64,000 nt of DNA from Kitasatospora purpeofusca (lineage in GTDB: Bacteria; Actinomycetota; Actinomycetes; Streptomycetales; Streptomycetaceae): positions 1 to 64,000 of the forward strand of contig NZ_JODS01000006.1 of NCBI RefSeq assembly GCF_000718025.1. Direction: 5' to 3'. Position 1 is the stretch's first letter. Every line of letters starts with the position of its first letter. The notes under the pieces were generated by a model. The model was not told where the DNA came from. It saw nothing but the letters and a program-made list of their open reading frames with translations, and did no database searches. Shown here one piece after another: positions 26,542 to 41,576 of this stretch. Made by a program: the position numbers and the translations under genes.

Positions 26542-26925
26542 ATGGCGAAGCTGACCCAGGACGAGCTGCTCGCGCAGTTCGAGGACCTGACCCTCATCGA
26601 GCTGGCCGCCTTCGTGAAGGCCTTCGAGGAGAAGTTCGACGTCACCGCCGCCGCGCCGGTCGCCGTTGCCGGCATCGCCGGCCCGGGCGTCGCTGCCGAG
26701 GCCGTCGAGGAGCAGGACGAGTTCGACGTCATCCTCGAGGGTGCCGGCGACAAGAAGATCCAGGTCATCAAGGAGGTGCGCACCCTGACCTCCCTCGGCC
26801 TGAAGGAGGCCAAGGACCTCGTTGACACCGCTGGTGCCAAGGTCCTGGAGAAGGTTGCCAAGGACGTTGCCGAGAAGGCCAAGGCCGCTCTCGAGGGCGC
26901 CGGCGCCAAGGTCACCGTCAAGTGA
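26542..26925 (+). CDS. rplL: Ribosomal protein L7/L12 (bL12)
   Basis: L12, 127 residues, has an N-terminal dimerisation and L10-binding helix pair, an Ala/Val/Gly-rich hinge (about 38-55) and a C-terminal domain with K-K-I-Q-V-I-K-E-V-R and G-L-K-E-A-K-D-L-V that recruits GTPase factors. A textbook terminator follows. Confidence 0.98.
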   Translation: MAKLTQDELLAQFEDLTLIELAAFVKAFEEKFDVTAAAPVAVAGIAGPGVAAEAVEEQDEFDVILEGAGDKKIQVIKEVRTLTSLGLKEAKDLVDTAGAKVLEKVAKDVAEKAKAALEGAGAKVTVK

Positions 26926-26931
26926 CTCGCC

Positions 26932-26994
26932 GCCCCCTCTGAGGGGGCAGTGGGCCGGGCCGACCACCCTTGCGGGTGGTCGGCCCGGCTTTTT
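26932..26994 (+). terminator. Terminator of rplJL
   Basis: A small hairpin (26932-26948) is followed by a perfect 16-bp stem (26954-26969 with 26974-26989), loop TTGC and five T residues (26990-26994). It is the strongest intrinsic terminator in the window and makes rpoB transcriptionally separate. Confidence 0.95.
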
Positions 26995-27491
26995 GCGTTT
27001 CCGGCCCCGCACCGGCCGGCGCCACGCCGGTGGGCCCGGCCGGTTCCGGGCCGCTGTCCGACCTCCGCCCCGGTGGCCGCCGGGCCCCGGGAGGGCCGTT
27101 CCCCGGGCCCTCCCCGGCCGGTCCGCGGCGGGTCCCCGGCGGGTCCGCGGCCGAACGCACCGGTGTGGCCGATCGGGCACTCGGCACTGTCGGTGCGGAC
27201 GGGTATGGTGATCGCTGTCATCGGCTACGGCCCCGACCACGGCTTCTGTAACGCCGGGGTGGCCCGGAGCGATGAACGGGACGAGGCCCGCACCGGAGGC
27301 GGGCCCTTGACGAACCCGGCGGGCGCGCGCGATTCTCGAGGCGCGAGTCCGCCCCGGTTGGTCGACCGCCGGATGCATAACCGGCGGCTCCGGAGGGAAG
27401 TGACTCCACGTGAGTCGTGGGCCCGGACGAGTCCGGGCCGCTGCAGTACCCGGAGGGCGTTCGCGCCCGCCGGCTACCGGGAGGAGTCTCC
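26995..27491. other. Non-coding region before rpoB, several hairpins
   Basis: I see no convincing gene here. Visible structures are CCGCCGG (27366-27372) with CCGGCGG (27381-27387), GACTC (27402-27406) with GAGTC (27412-27416), and a 9-bp perfect stem with a two-base loop at 27420-27439. The frames through this stretch have no ribosome binding site combined with typical third-position GC over a useful length. Confidence 0.5.
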
Positions 27492-27508
27492 GATTCGGTC
27501 TCCGAATC
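27492..27508. promoter_or_regulatory. Palindrome next to the rpoB promoter
   Basis: GATTCGG, spacer TCT and CCGAATC form a perfect 7-bp inverted repeat. It ends six bases before the -35 element of the promoter at 27514. Placement suits an activator or a repressor. The bound protein is unknown. Confidence 0.45.
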
Positions 27509-27513
27509 AGAGC

Positions 27514-27542
27514 TGGACAGCAGTGTCGCCTTTGGCTACACT
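27514..27542 (+). promoter_or_regulatory. Promoter of rpoBC
   Basis: TGGACA (27514-27519), a 17-bp spacer and TACACT (27537-27542). The start would be about 27549, leaving a leader of about 200 nt before rpoB. Confidence 0.65.
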
Positions 27543-27750
27543 GTCCCTTTGCGCTGCCTGTTAGCTGCTCCGTGACTCGTCGCCCGGAGTTTGCGTTGCC
27601 CTGAAGGGGTCTGGCACCGCCTCTGCAAAACGGCTCTGACCTGAGGTTTCGACCTCGGCGGAGGCCAGTGGAGTGGAGGTGGGACCGAGCCACTGAAGGC
27701 CCGGCCGGTACGCGCGTAGTGAGCTCCGAGCCCTCGGAAGGACCCCCCTC

Positions 27751-31227
<3,477 letters not shown>

Positions 31228-31235
31228 CGGAGGCC

Positions 31236-31264
31236 GGGCCGGCTGCTCACCGAGCAGCCGGCCC
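31236..31264 (+). other. Intercistronic hairpin between rpoB and rpoC
   Basis: A perfect 13-bp stem (31236-31248 with 31252-31264) with an ACC loop and no T-run. It could be a partial terminator or an RNA processing and stability element within the rpoBC transcript. Confidence 0.7.
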
Positions 31265-31328
31265 GCCCCCAGGCCCCCCTCAGACCACATGAACGACTCT
31301 CGACTTACGAAAGAGGGCTTGACGACCA

Positions 31329-35219
<3,891 letters not shown>

Positions 35220-35236
35220 GTCGAAGGTTCCTGATC

Positions 35237-35272
35237 GCAGGGCGGTCACCCCGAACGGGGTGGCCGCCCTGC
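35237..35272 (+). terminator. Terminator of rpoBC
   Basis: A 16-bp stem with one wobble pair (35237-35252 with 35257-35272) and a GAAC loop, 17 bp after the rpoC stop. It marks the left border of the accessory block. Confidence 0.9.
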
Positions 35273-35394
35273 GGCGTTCCCGGACTCCGTCGCGCGGGGG
35301 AGGGCGGGAAACCGGTCCGGCGGGGGAGGCGTCGCGGGGGCGGGGAGCGCCAGGCTCGTAACCGTCGGAACGAGGACGGGTGGAGGACGCGGGC

Positions 35395-36075
35395 ATGGAC
35401 GTGCGACGGGTGCTGGGGGCGGCGGCGATCACCGGGGCGGTGGCGCTGGGCTCGGTCGGCTGCTTCTGGGAGTGGGAGGAGGGCCGCGAGCGGCTGACGG
35501 TCTCCTACGGGGTGGCCGGGCCGGTGGACGAGCTGGTGGTGGACGGGCGGACCGGCGGCATCGAGGTCCGGGCCGGGGACACCCTGCGGGTGGTCGAGAA
35601 GCAGGACTACCGCGGCGACCCGCCGCGGACCAGGCACTCGCTGGTGGACGGCACGCTCCGGCTGGACTACGACTGCTCGCACTGCGGGGTCGGCTACGAG
35701 GTGACCGTCCCGGCCGGCACGGCGGTGCGGCTGAACAGCGGGACCGGCGGGATCCGGCTGCGCGGCCTGGCCGGGGAGGTGCAGGCCACGGCCGGTGTCG
35801 GCGGGGTGGAGGCGAGCGGTCTGACCTCGGCGAAGGTCCGGGTGGTCGCGGACACCGGCGGGGTCGAGCTCTCCTTCGCCGCGAGCCCGACCTCGGTGGA
35901 GGTCCGGGCCGGGATCGGCGGGATCCGGGTCGCGGTGCCCGGCGGCGAGCCGTACGCGGTGGACGCCGGGACCGACGTCGGCGGGGTCGAGGTGACGGTG
36001 CCCCGGCAGGCCGGCGCGGCCCGCAGCATCACGGCGCGGGCCGGGACCGGGGGCGTGGCGGTCGTCGGTGGCTGA
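35395..36075 (+). CDS. Secreted DUF4097-type beta-repeat lipoprotein
   Basis: ATG 35395, with GGAGG eight bases upstream, encodes 226 residues. A signal peptide ends at S-V-G-C (C23), a weak but plausible lipobox. The mature part is a run of beta repeats, each with G-G-I or G-G-V (T-G-G-I-E-V-R, T-G-G-I-R-L-R, V-G-G-V-E-A, T-G-G-V-E-L-S, I-G-G-I-R-V), typical of DUF4097 right-handed beta-helix proteins. It stands 133 bp upstream of a two-component pair and may be its target or input. Function is unknown. Confidence 0.8.
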   Translation: MDVRRVLGAAAITGAVALGSVGCFWEWEEGRERLTVSYGVAGPVDELVVDGRTGGIEVRAGDTLRVVEKQDYRGDPPRTRHSLVDGTLRLDYDCSHCGVGYEVTVPAGTAVRLNSGTGGIRLRGLAGEVQATAGVGGVEASGLTSAKVRVVADTGGVELSFAASPTSVEVRAGIGGIRVAVPGGEPYAVDAGTDVGGVEVTVPRQAGAARSITARAGTGGVAVVGG

Positions 36076-36208
36076 ACCGGGGGCCGGGCCGGGCTCCGGG
36101 TCCGGGGCAGGGCCTGGGCCTGGGGCCGGGCCGGGACTGCCCACCGAGCTGCCGGTCGGGCATGATCTTCTGGGCGGGGACGGGTTCCCCGGGTACGGGG
36201 GAGATGCT

Positions 36209-37390
36209 GTGACGGAACGAGTGGCGCAGTGGCGTGCCCGGGTGACCGGGGTCGACCCGTACGTGGTCGACGGCCTGTTGGCGGTGGGCTCGGCGGCGGT
36301 CTCGGTCTGGTCGGTGTACCACGACGACACCGCCTGGGACTGGTGGGTCTACCTGCTGGCGTTCGGGACGGCCCTGCCGCTGCCCTGGCGGCGCCGGGCG
36401 CCGGTCACCGTACTGGCGCTCAGCGGCGGGCTGTCGGCGCTGCTCTCGGTGCTCGCCCACTCGGCGATGCCGCAACTGCCGCTGTACGCGGTGATCGCCC
36501 TCTACACGGTGGCCGACCGGGCCGGGGAGCGGCAGCGCTGGACGGTGCTGGCGGTGACCGTGGTCGCCAATGTGGTGGGCACCCGCTCGCCGAACGGCGC
36601 GCTGTTCTCGCTGCTCACCTCGGTCGGGGCGTTCGTCTTCGGCTGCCTGGTGCGGGAGCTGCGCCGGCTGGCGGCGGTGGAGGCGGAGCGGGCCCGGGAG
36701 GCCGGCCGGCGGGCGGCCAGTGACGCGGCCCGCGCGGTGGTCGAGGAACGCGCCCGGATCGCGCGGGAGATGCACGACATCCTGGCGCACGCCGTCTCGC
36801 TGATGGTGATCCAGGCCGAGGCGGGGCCGCTGGTGGTGCGCGGCGATCCGGACCGGGCGATCAAGGTCTTCGACACCATCGCCGACTCAGGGCGGGACGC
36901 CATGGTCCAGCTGCGGCGGGTCCTGGGGGTGCTGAAGGAGGACGGCGCGGTGCCGGAGCTGGCCCCGCAGCCCCGGCTGGCCGAACTGCCCGCGCTGGCC
37001 GAGCGGGTGCGCCGCACCGGGGTGCGGGTCGAGCTGGAGGTCGACGATCCGGCCGGGCCGCTGCCCGCCGACATCGAGGCGGCCGGCTACCGGATCGTGC
37101 AGGAGGCGCTGACCAACACGGTCAAGCACGCGGAGGCCGGCCGGATCGAGGTCCGGGTGGTCCGGGAGGGGACGGAACTGGTGGTGCTGGTGTCCGACGA
37201 CGGGCGCGGGGTGCGGCTGCGGCCGGACCGCGCGGCGGGCGGCCTCTCCGGCGGCCGGGGGCTGGTCGGCATCCGGGAGCGGGCGGCGGCCTGCGGCGGC
37301 CGGGCGGAGGCCGGTCCCGGGCCGGAGGGCCGGGGGTTCCTGGTGACCGCCCGGCTGCCGCTGGGCGGCGAGGAGAGGGTGGGGGCGTGA
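36209..37390 (+). CDS. Sensor histidine kinase, NarL-type (HisKA_3)
   Basis: GTG 36209, with GGGGGAG upstream, encodes 393 residues. About four TM helices (20-155) form a membrane sensor without a large outer domain. A short coiled coil follows, then R-E-M-H-D-I-L-A-H-A-V-S with phosphoacceptor H189. The ATPase domain has E-A-L-T-N-T-V-K-H-A and D-D-G-R-G-V. The stop overlaps the regulator gene (GTGA), so they form a pair. The signal is unknown. The frame continues upstream, but that part is low-complexity Gly/Pro. Confidence 0.92.
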   Translation: MTERVAQWRARVTGVDPYVVDGLLAVGSAAVSVWSVYHDDTAWDWWVYLLAFGTALPLPWRRRAPVTVLALSGGLSALLSVLAHSAMPQLPLYAVIALYTVADRAGERQRWTVLAVTVVANVVGTRSPNGALFSLLTSVGAFVFGCLVRELRRLAAVEAERAREAGRRAASDAARAVVEERARIAREMHDILAHAVSLMVIQAEAGPLVVRGDPDRAIKVFDTIADSGRDAMVQLRRVLGVLKEDGAVPELAPQPRLAELPALAERVRRTGVRVELEVDDPAGPLPADIEAAGYRIVQEALTNTVKHAEAGRIEVRVVREGTELVVLVSDDGRGVRLRPDRAAGGLSGGRGLVGIRERAAACGGRAEAGPGPEGRGFLVTARLPLGGEERVGA

Positions 37391-38067
37391 AGCCGATCAG
37401 GGTGGTCGTCGCGGACGACCAGGAGCTGGTGCGGGCCGGGTTCGGGATGATCCTGGACGCGCAGCCGGACATCGAGGTGGTCGCCGAGGCGGCGGACGGG
37501 GCCGAGGCGGTCGAGGCGGTCCGCGTGCACGGCCCGGACGTGCTGCTGCTGGACGTCCGGATGCCGGTCATGGACGGTCTGGAGGCGGCCCGACGGGTGT
37601 GCGCCGAGTACCCGGGCACCAAGGTGATCATGCTGACCACCTTCGACATCGACGACTACGTCTTCGACGCGCTGTACGCGGGCGCCAGCGGCTTCCTGCT
37701 CAAGGACGTCCGCCGGGACGACCTGGCGCACGGCGTCCGGATGGTGGCCTCCGGGGACGCCCTGCTGGCGCCCTCGGTGACCCGCCGGCTGATCGGCGAG
37801 TTCGCCGCCCGGCGTCCCGGCTCCGGCGAGCGCCCGGCGCGGCCGCCGTCCCGGCTGCTGGAGCAGCTGACCGCGCGCGAGCGGGAGACGCTGGTGCTGC
37901 TGGCCCGGGGGCTGTCCAACGCCGAGATCGCCGCCGAGCTGGTGGTGAGCGAGCACACGGTGAAGACCCATGTCAGCAATGTGCTGGCCAAGCTGGGGCT
38001 GCGGGACCGGGTGCACGCGGTGGTGTTCGCCTACGAGGCGGGCGCGGTGGTGGCCGGCGAGGGCTGA
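37387..38067 (+). CDS. NarL/LuxR-type response regulator
   Basis: The 226-residue protein has a receiver domain with D10/D11, phosphoacceptor D56 and the L-L-K-D lysine, then a GerE/LuxR helix-turn-helix (L-T-A-R-E-R-E-T-L-V to V-S-E-H-T-V-K-T-H). It is the cognate regulator of the preceding kinase. Targets are unknown; the adjacent lipoprotein gene is the first candidate. Confidence 0.93.
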   Translation: MKPIRVVVADDQELVRAGFGMILDAQPDIEVVAEAADGAEAVEAVRVHGPDVLLLDVRMPVMDGLEAARRVCAEYPGTKVIMLTTFDIDDYVFDALYAGASGFLLKDVRRDDLAHGVRMVASGDALLAPSVTRRLIGEFAARRPGSGERPARPPSRLLEQLTARERETLVLLARGLSNAEIAAELVVSEHTVKTHVSNVLAKLGLRDRVHAVVFAYEAGAVVAGEG

Positions 38068-38239
38068 CCGCGCGCGGGGCGGGGGCGGGGCTGAGGTGTC
38101 CTCCCTCGCGCGGGGGAGCCGCCGGGTTCGCCGGTGCGGGCGATCCGCGACGAGGGTCCCGGCCGACAGGATCCGTGGTGCCGGCCGTCGCCGGAGCCGC
38201 CGGCCGGGCCGGCGGACCCCACCTCGTCAGGAGTGCCCC

Positions 38240-38872
38240 GTGAACACCGTGCCGCCCGCTCGCCTCACCACCGTCGCCGTCCTCGCCGCCCCCGTGCTGG
38301 CGGGGCTGTACGGCGGCATCCGGCTGCTGGACGGATCGCGCGACCCCGGCCCCGGCTGGCTGGTCGGCCACAGCCTGCTGATGCTGGCCCTGCTGCTGTT
38401 CGCCCCGCTGCTGGTGGCGCTGGAGCGGGCCCCCGGCCCGCGTCGGACACCCGCGGCCCGGGTGGCCGGTCGGGTGGCGCTCGGCGCGGCGCTCACCGGG
38501 CTCGCCGCCTCGCTGGGGCAGATCGGGATCGACCTGTACGTCGGCGCGGTGGCGGTGGACAAGGCGGACCAGCACCGGCTGTTCGAGGCGGTGCAGAGCC
38601 GGCCGGGCGTCGAACCGGCCTTCTACTCGGTGCTCCCGCTGCTGTTCCACCTGGGGCTGCTGGCGCTGCTGGTGGGCGCCTCGGTCGGGGCCGGGCGGGT
38701 GCTGCGCTGGTGGAGTCCGGTGCTGGTGGCCGTCGGGACCGTGCTGACGGCGGCGGACCTCGCGTTCCTGCCGCTCGCCGCGGTCTGCCAGCTGGTGGCG
38801 CTGGCCCCGCTGGCCGGGTTCGGCCCGGGGGCCCGCCGGCCGGTCGCGGCCCGAGCGGCCCGAGCTGCCTGA
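38240..38872 (+). CDS. Small integral membrane protein of unknown function
   Basis: GTG 38240, with CAGGAG about 8 bases upstream, encodes 210 residues with five or six hydrophobic helices and short basic loops. I recognise no family motif. The last codons run into a 9-bp tandem repeat (38853-38915), so the R-A-A-R-A-A tail comes from the repeat and may vary between strains. Confidence 0.7.
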   Translation: MNTVPPARLTTVAVLAAPVLAGLYGGIRLLDGSRDPGPGWLVGHSLLMLALLLFAPLLVALERAPGPRRTPAARVAGRVALGAALTGLAASLGQIGIDLYVGAVAVDKADQHRLFEAVQSRPGVEPAFYSVLPLLFHLGLLALLVGASVGAGRVLRWWSPVLVAVGTVLTAADLAFLPLAAVCQLVALAPLAGFGPGARRPVAARAARAA

Positions 38873-38915
38873 GCTGCCTGAGCTGCCTGAGCGGTCCGAG
38901 CTGCCCGAGCGGCGG
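38853..38915 (+). repeat. 9-bp tandem repeat, seven units
   Basis: Units are GAGCGGCCC, GAGCTGCCT three times, GAGCGGTCC, GAGCTGCCC and GAGCGGCGG. The array spans the 3' end of the membrane protein gene, whose stop codon lies inside it. Slippage could change the C-terminus. Confidence 0.9.
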
Positions 38916-39015
38916 ACCCCGGAGCAGGGTGCCCGGCCGGAGACCCGACGTCCGGCGGGGCGGTCCGGCATCATGGGCGGGAGATGCACGGGACCGTTCG
39001 TGGGACGAGGTAGGC

Positions 39016-40335
39016 GTGGGCAGGCGTGGACAGAGTGGCAACGGCGAGGGCGGGGACGTCGGGGTGCTGCTGGACACGGCGGTGCGCGGGGTGGTGACGG
39101 CCCCCGAGGAGGGACTCGACCTCGCGCTGGACACCGGCGCCTCACTGCTGGCGGCCTCCGCCGGGTTGTGGCCGGCGGTGAGCCGGGCGGCGCTGGGCCA
39201 CGCCGACACGGCGGTCGGCCGGTGCTGGTCGGCCGGCTGGCGCCCGGCGGACCTGGTGCGGGTGGTGCGGCGCGATCTGAAGCCGGTGCACCTGGCGCTC
39301 GCCGTGGACCTCATCGCCGCCGAGGGGCGCCGCCACCCGGCCGCCGTGCTCGACCGCCGCTGGCAGGAGCAGCTGCGGGAGCTGGAGGCGGCGGTCTGGT
39401 GGCCCTCCGACGAGGCGTACCTGTCCGGCTTCGCCCAGCGGCACCGGCTGGACCGGTTCGCGCTGGCCACCGTGCTGCTGGAGCTGCTGCGCAGCTGGGG
39501 CCGGCTGCCGCCGATCGCCCCGGTCGGCCCCGCCCCCGGGCGGGCCGCACACTCGGCGCACTCGGCGCGCGCGGAGCAGCGGCAGCGCGGTCCGGTGGCG
39601 GGCGAGCCCCGGATGCTGTCGCGGATCCGCGCGCTGCTGGCGAAGGCCGAGTCCACCGACTTCCCCGAGGAGGCCGAGGCGCTGACCGCCAAGGCCCAGC
39701 AGCTGATGGCCCAGCACAGCATCGACGAGGCGCTGCTCGCCGTCGAGGGCGCCGACCCGCACGCCCCGGGTGCGCTGCGGATCGGGGTGGACAACCCGTA
39801 CGAGGGTCCCAAGACGATGCTGCTGGACGCCGTGGCGGCGGCCAACCGCTGCCGGGTGGTGTGGGCGAAGGAGTTCGGCTTCTGCACCGTGATCGGCTTC
39901 GACGCCGACCTCGACGGCGTCGAGCTGCTCTACACCTCGCTGCTGGTGCAGGCCACCCACGCGATGCAGCAGGCCGGGGCCCGGCAGCACCTGGACGGGG
40001 CCTCCCGCACCAAGGCGTTCCGGCAGTCCTTCCTGGTCGCGTACGCGGCGCGGATCCGGGAGCGGCTGACCGAGGCGACCGAGCGGACGACCAGCGACGC
40101 GGCGGCCGGCCGGCACCTGCGCGAGGACGGTACGGCGGAGCAGCTGGTCCCGGACGAGCGGCTGCTGCCGGCCCTGAAGGCGCGCACCGAGGCGGTGGAC
40201 CACGAGGTCGGCCGGATGTTCCCCAAGCTGGTGTCGCAGCGGGTGCGGGTGAGCGACGGCGAGGGCTGGGCGGCGGGCCGGGCGGCGGCCGACCGGGCGT
40301 CCCTGCGCGGCCGTTCGGGAGAGATCCGCGGCTGA
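39016..40335 (+). CDS. DUF2786 domain protein
   Basis: GTG 39016 encodes 439 residues. Residues 199-240 match the DUF2786 segment (R-M-L-S-R-I-R-A-L-L-A-K-A-E, then A-Q-Q-L-M-A-Q-H-S-I). The region after it resembles the domain usually found with DUF2786. The N-terminal 165 residues are helical, Trp-rich and of unknown type, and a Ser/Gln linker separates the halves. DUF2786 proteins occur in actinobacteria and their phages, with no assigned function that I know. The larger open frame upstream is low-complexity. Confidence 0.8.
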   Translation: MGRRGQSGNGEGGDVGVLLDTAVRGVVTAPEEGLDLALDTGASLLAASAGLWPAVSRAALGHADTAVGRCWSAGWRPADLVRVVRRDLKPVHLALAVDLIAAEGRRHPAAVLDRRWQEQLRELEAAVWWPSDEAYLSGFAQRHRLDRFALATVLLELLRSWGRLPPIAPVGPAPGRAAHSAHSARAEQRQRGPVAGEPRMLSRIRALLAKAESTDFPEEAEALTAKAQQLMAQHSIDEALLAVEGADPHAPGALRIGVDNPYEGPKTMLLDAVAAANRCRVVWAKEFGFCTVIGFDADLDGVELLYTSLLVQATHAMQQAGARQHLDGASRTKAFRQSFLVAYAARIRERLTEATERTTSDAAAGRHLREDGTAEQLVPDERLLPALKARTEAVDHEVGRMFPKLVSQRVRVSDGEGWAAGRAAADRASLRGRSGEIRG

Positions 40336-40459
40336 GCCCGCGGTCGGCGCCGCGGCCGGCCCGGGGCCGATCCCGGGGCGGGTCGCCCGGCGGGGAGCCT
40401 CGGCCGGGATCCGGGCGCCTGGTACAACAGGGCGCGGGGACCGACGAGGGGCGGGCAGT

Positions 40460-41566
40460 GTGAGTACGACTACGGAGACCGGCTACCGGGACCGGGTGCG
40501 CGGCGCCCTGCTCGGCGGAGCGGTCGGCGACGCGCTGGGCTGGCCGGTGGAGTTCCAGCGGCTGGACCAGATCCGGGAGCGCTTCGGGCCGGACGGGGTG
40601 ACCGGCCTGCCGGGCGGCGGGCTGGTCGCCGAGGTCACCGACGACACCCAGATGACCCTCTTCACCGCCGAGGGCCTGATCCGCGGCTTCGTCCGGGGCT
40701 GGTCGGGCGGCGGCGGTTCGGTGCCGGAGGCGGTGCACGGCGCGTACCGGCGCTGGCTGCTCACCCAGCAGCAGGGCGCGCCCGACCGCGAGCCGCTGCC
40801 CCACCCGTACGACGGCTGGCTGCTGCGCGAGCCGTTCCTGTACGCGCGGCGGGCGCCCGGCAACGCCTGCCTGACCGGGGTGCAGTACCACCCGGTGTTC
40901 GAGGCGCCGGTGGCGCTGGGGCAGCCGGGACCGATCAACGCGCACTCCAAGGGCTGCGGCACGGTGATGCGCTCGGCCCCGTTCGGCCTCGGCCGGCTGG
41001 GGGCGGAGCAGGCGTTCGGACTGGCCGCGCAGTGCGCGCAGCTGACCCACGGGCACCCGACCGGGTACCTGGCGGCGGGCGCCTTCGCGGCGCTGGTGGA
41101 GCGGCTGGCGGCCGGGACGGAGCCCTGGGCGGCGGTCGGCGAGACGGTGGAGCAGACCCGGGAGTGGCCGGCCTCGAAGGAGACGGTGCAGGCGCTGGCC
41201 CGGGCGGTGCGGGTGGCCCAGGAGTCCGGGCCGTCGGCGGAGGCGGTGGAGCGGGTCGGCCTCGGCTGGATCGCCGAGGAGTGCCTGGCGATCGCGGTGT
41301 ACTGCCTGCTGGCGGGGACCGAGGACGCCGATCCGGCCCGGGCGGCGCTGCTGCTGTCGGTGAACCACTCCGGGGACAGCGACTCCACCGGCGCGGTCTG
41401 CGGCAACCTGGTCGGCGCCGCGTACGGCGCCTCGGGGCTGCCGGCCGACTGGACCGAGGCGGTGGAGGGCCGGGAGACGCTGCTGCGGACGGCGGACGAC
41501 CTGCTGGTGCTGTTCGGCAGCCGGGAGCCGGGCCATCCGGCGCTCGGGGACCGCTACCCGGTCTGA
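40460..41566 (+). CDS. ADP-ribosylglycohydrolase family protein, copy 1
   Basis: This 368-residue DraG/ARH-family enzyme has both metal sites: V-T-D-D-T-Q-M in the first third and S-G-D-S-D-S-T-G near the C-terminus, with G-A-L-L-G-G-A-V-G-D-A-L-G-W at the start. It should remove ADP-ribose from proteins or other substrates using two Mg ions. Length is normal. It is convergent with the serpin, 10 bp apart, and a second member of the family lies at 43017. Confidence 0.9.
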   Translation: MSTTTETGYRDRVRGALLGGAVGDALGWPVEFQRLDQIRERFGPDGVTGLPGGGLVAEVTDDTQMTLFTAEGLIRGFVRGWSGGGGSVPEAVHGAYRRWLLTQQQGAPDREPLPHPYDGWLLREPFLYARRAPGNACLTGVQYHPVFEAPVALGQPGPINAHSKGCGTVMRSAPFGLGRLGAEQAFGLAAQCAQLTHGHPTGYLAAGAFAALVERLAAGTEPWAAVGETVEQTREWPASKETVQALARAVRVAQESGPSAEAVERVGLGWIAEECLAIAVYCLLAGTEDADPARAALLLSVNHSGDSDSTGAVCGNLVGAAYGASGLPADWTEAVEGRETLLRTADDLLVLFGSREPGHPALGDRYPV

Positions 41567-41576
41567 CCGACGGGCC

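Noticed and set aside
27402..27564. Small ORF of about 55 codons upstream of rpoB
   Set aside because: It has a GGAGGG-like site, but it runs across the -35 and -10 of the rpoB promoter and has no recognisable protein features.
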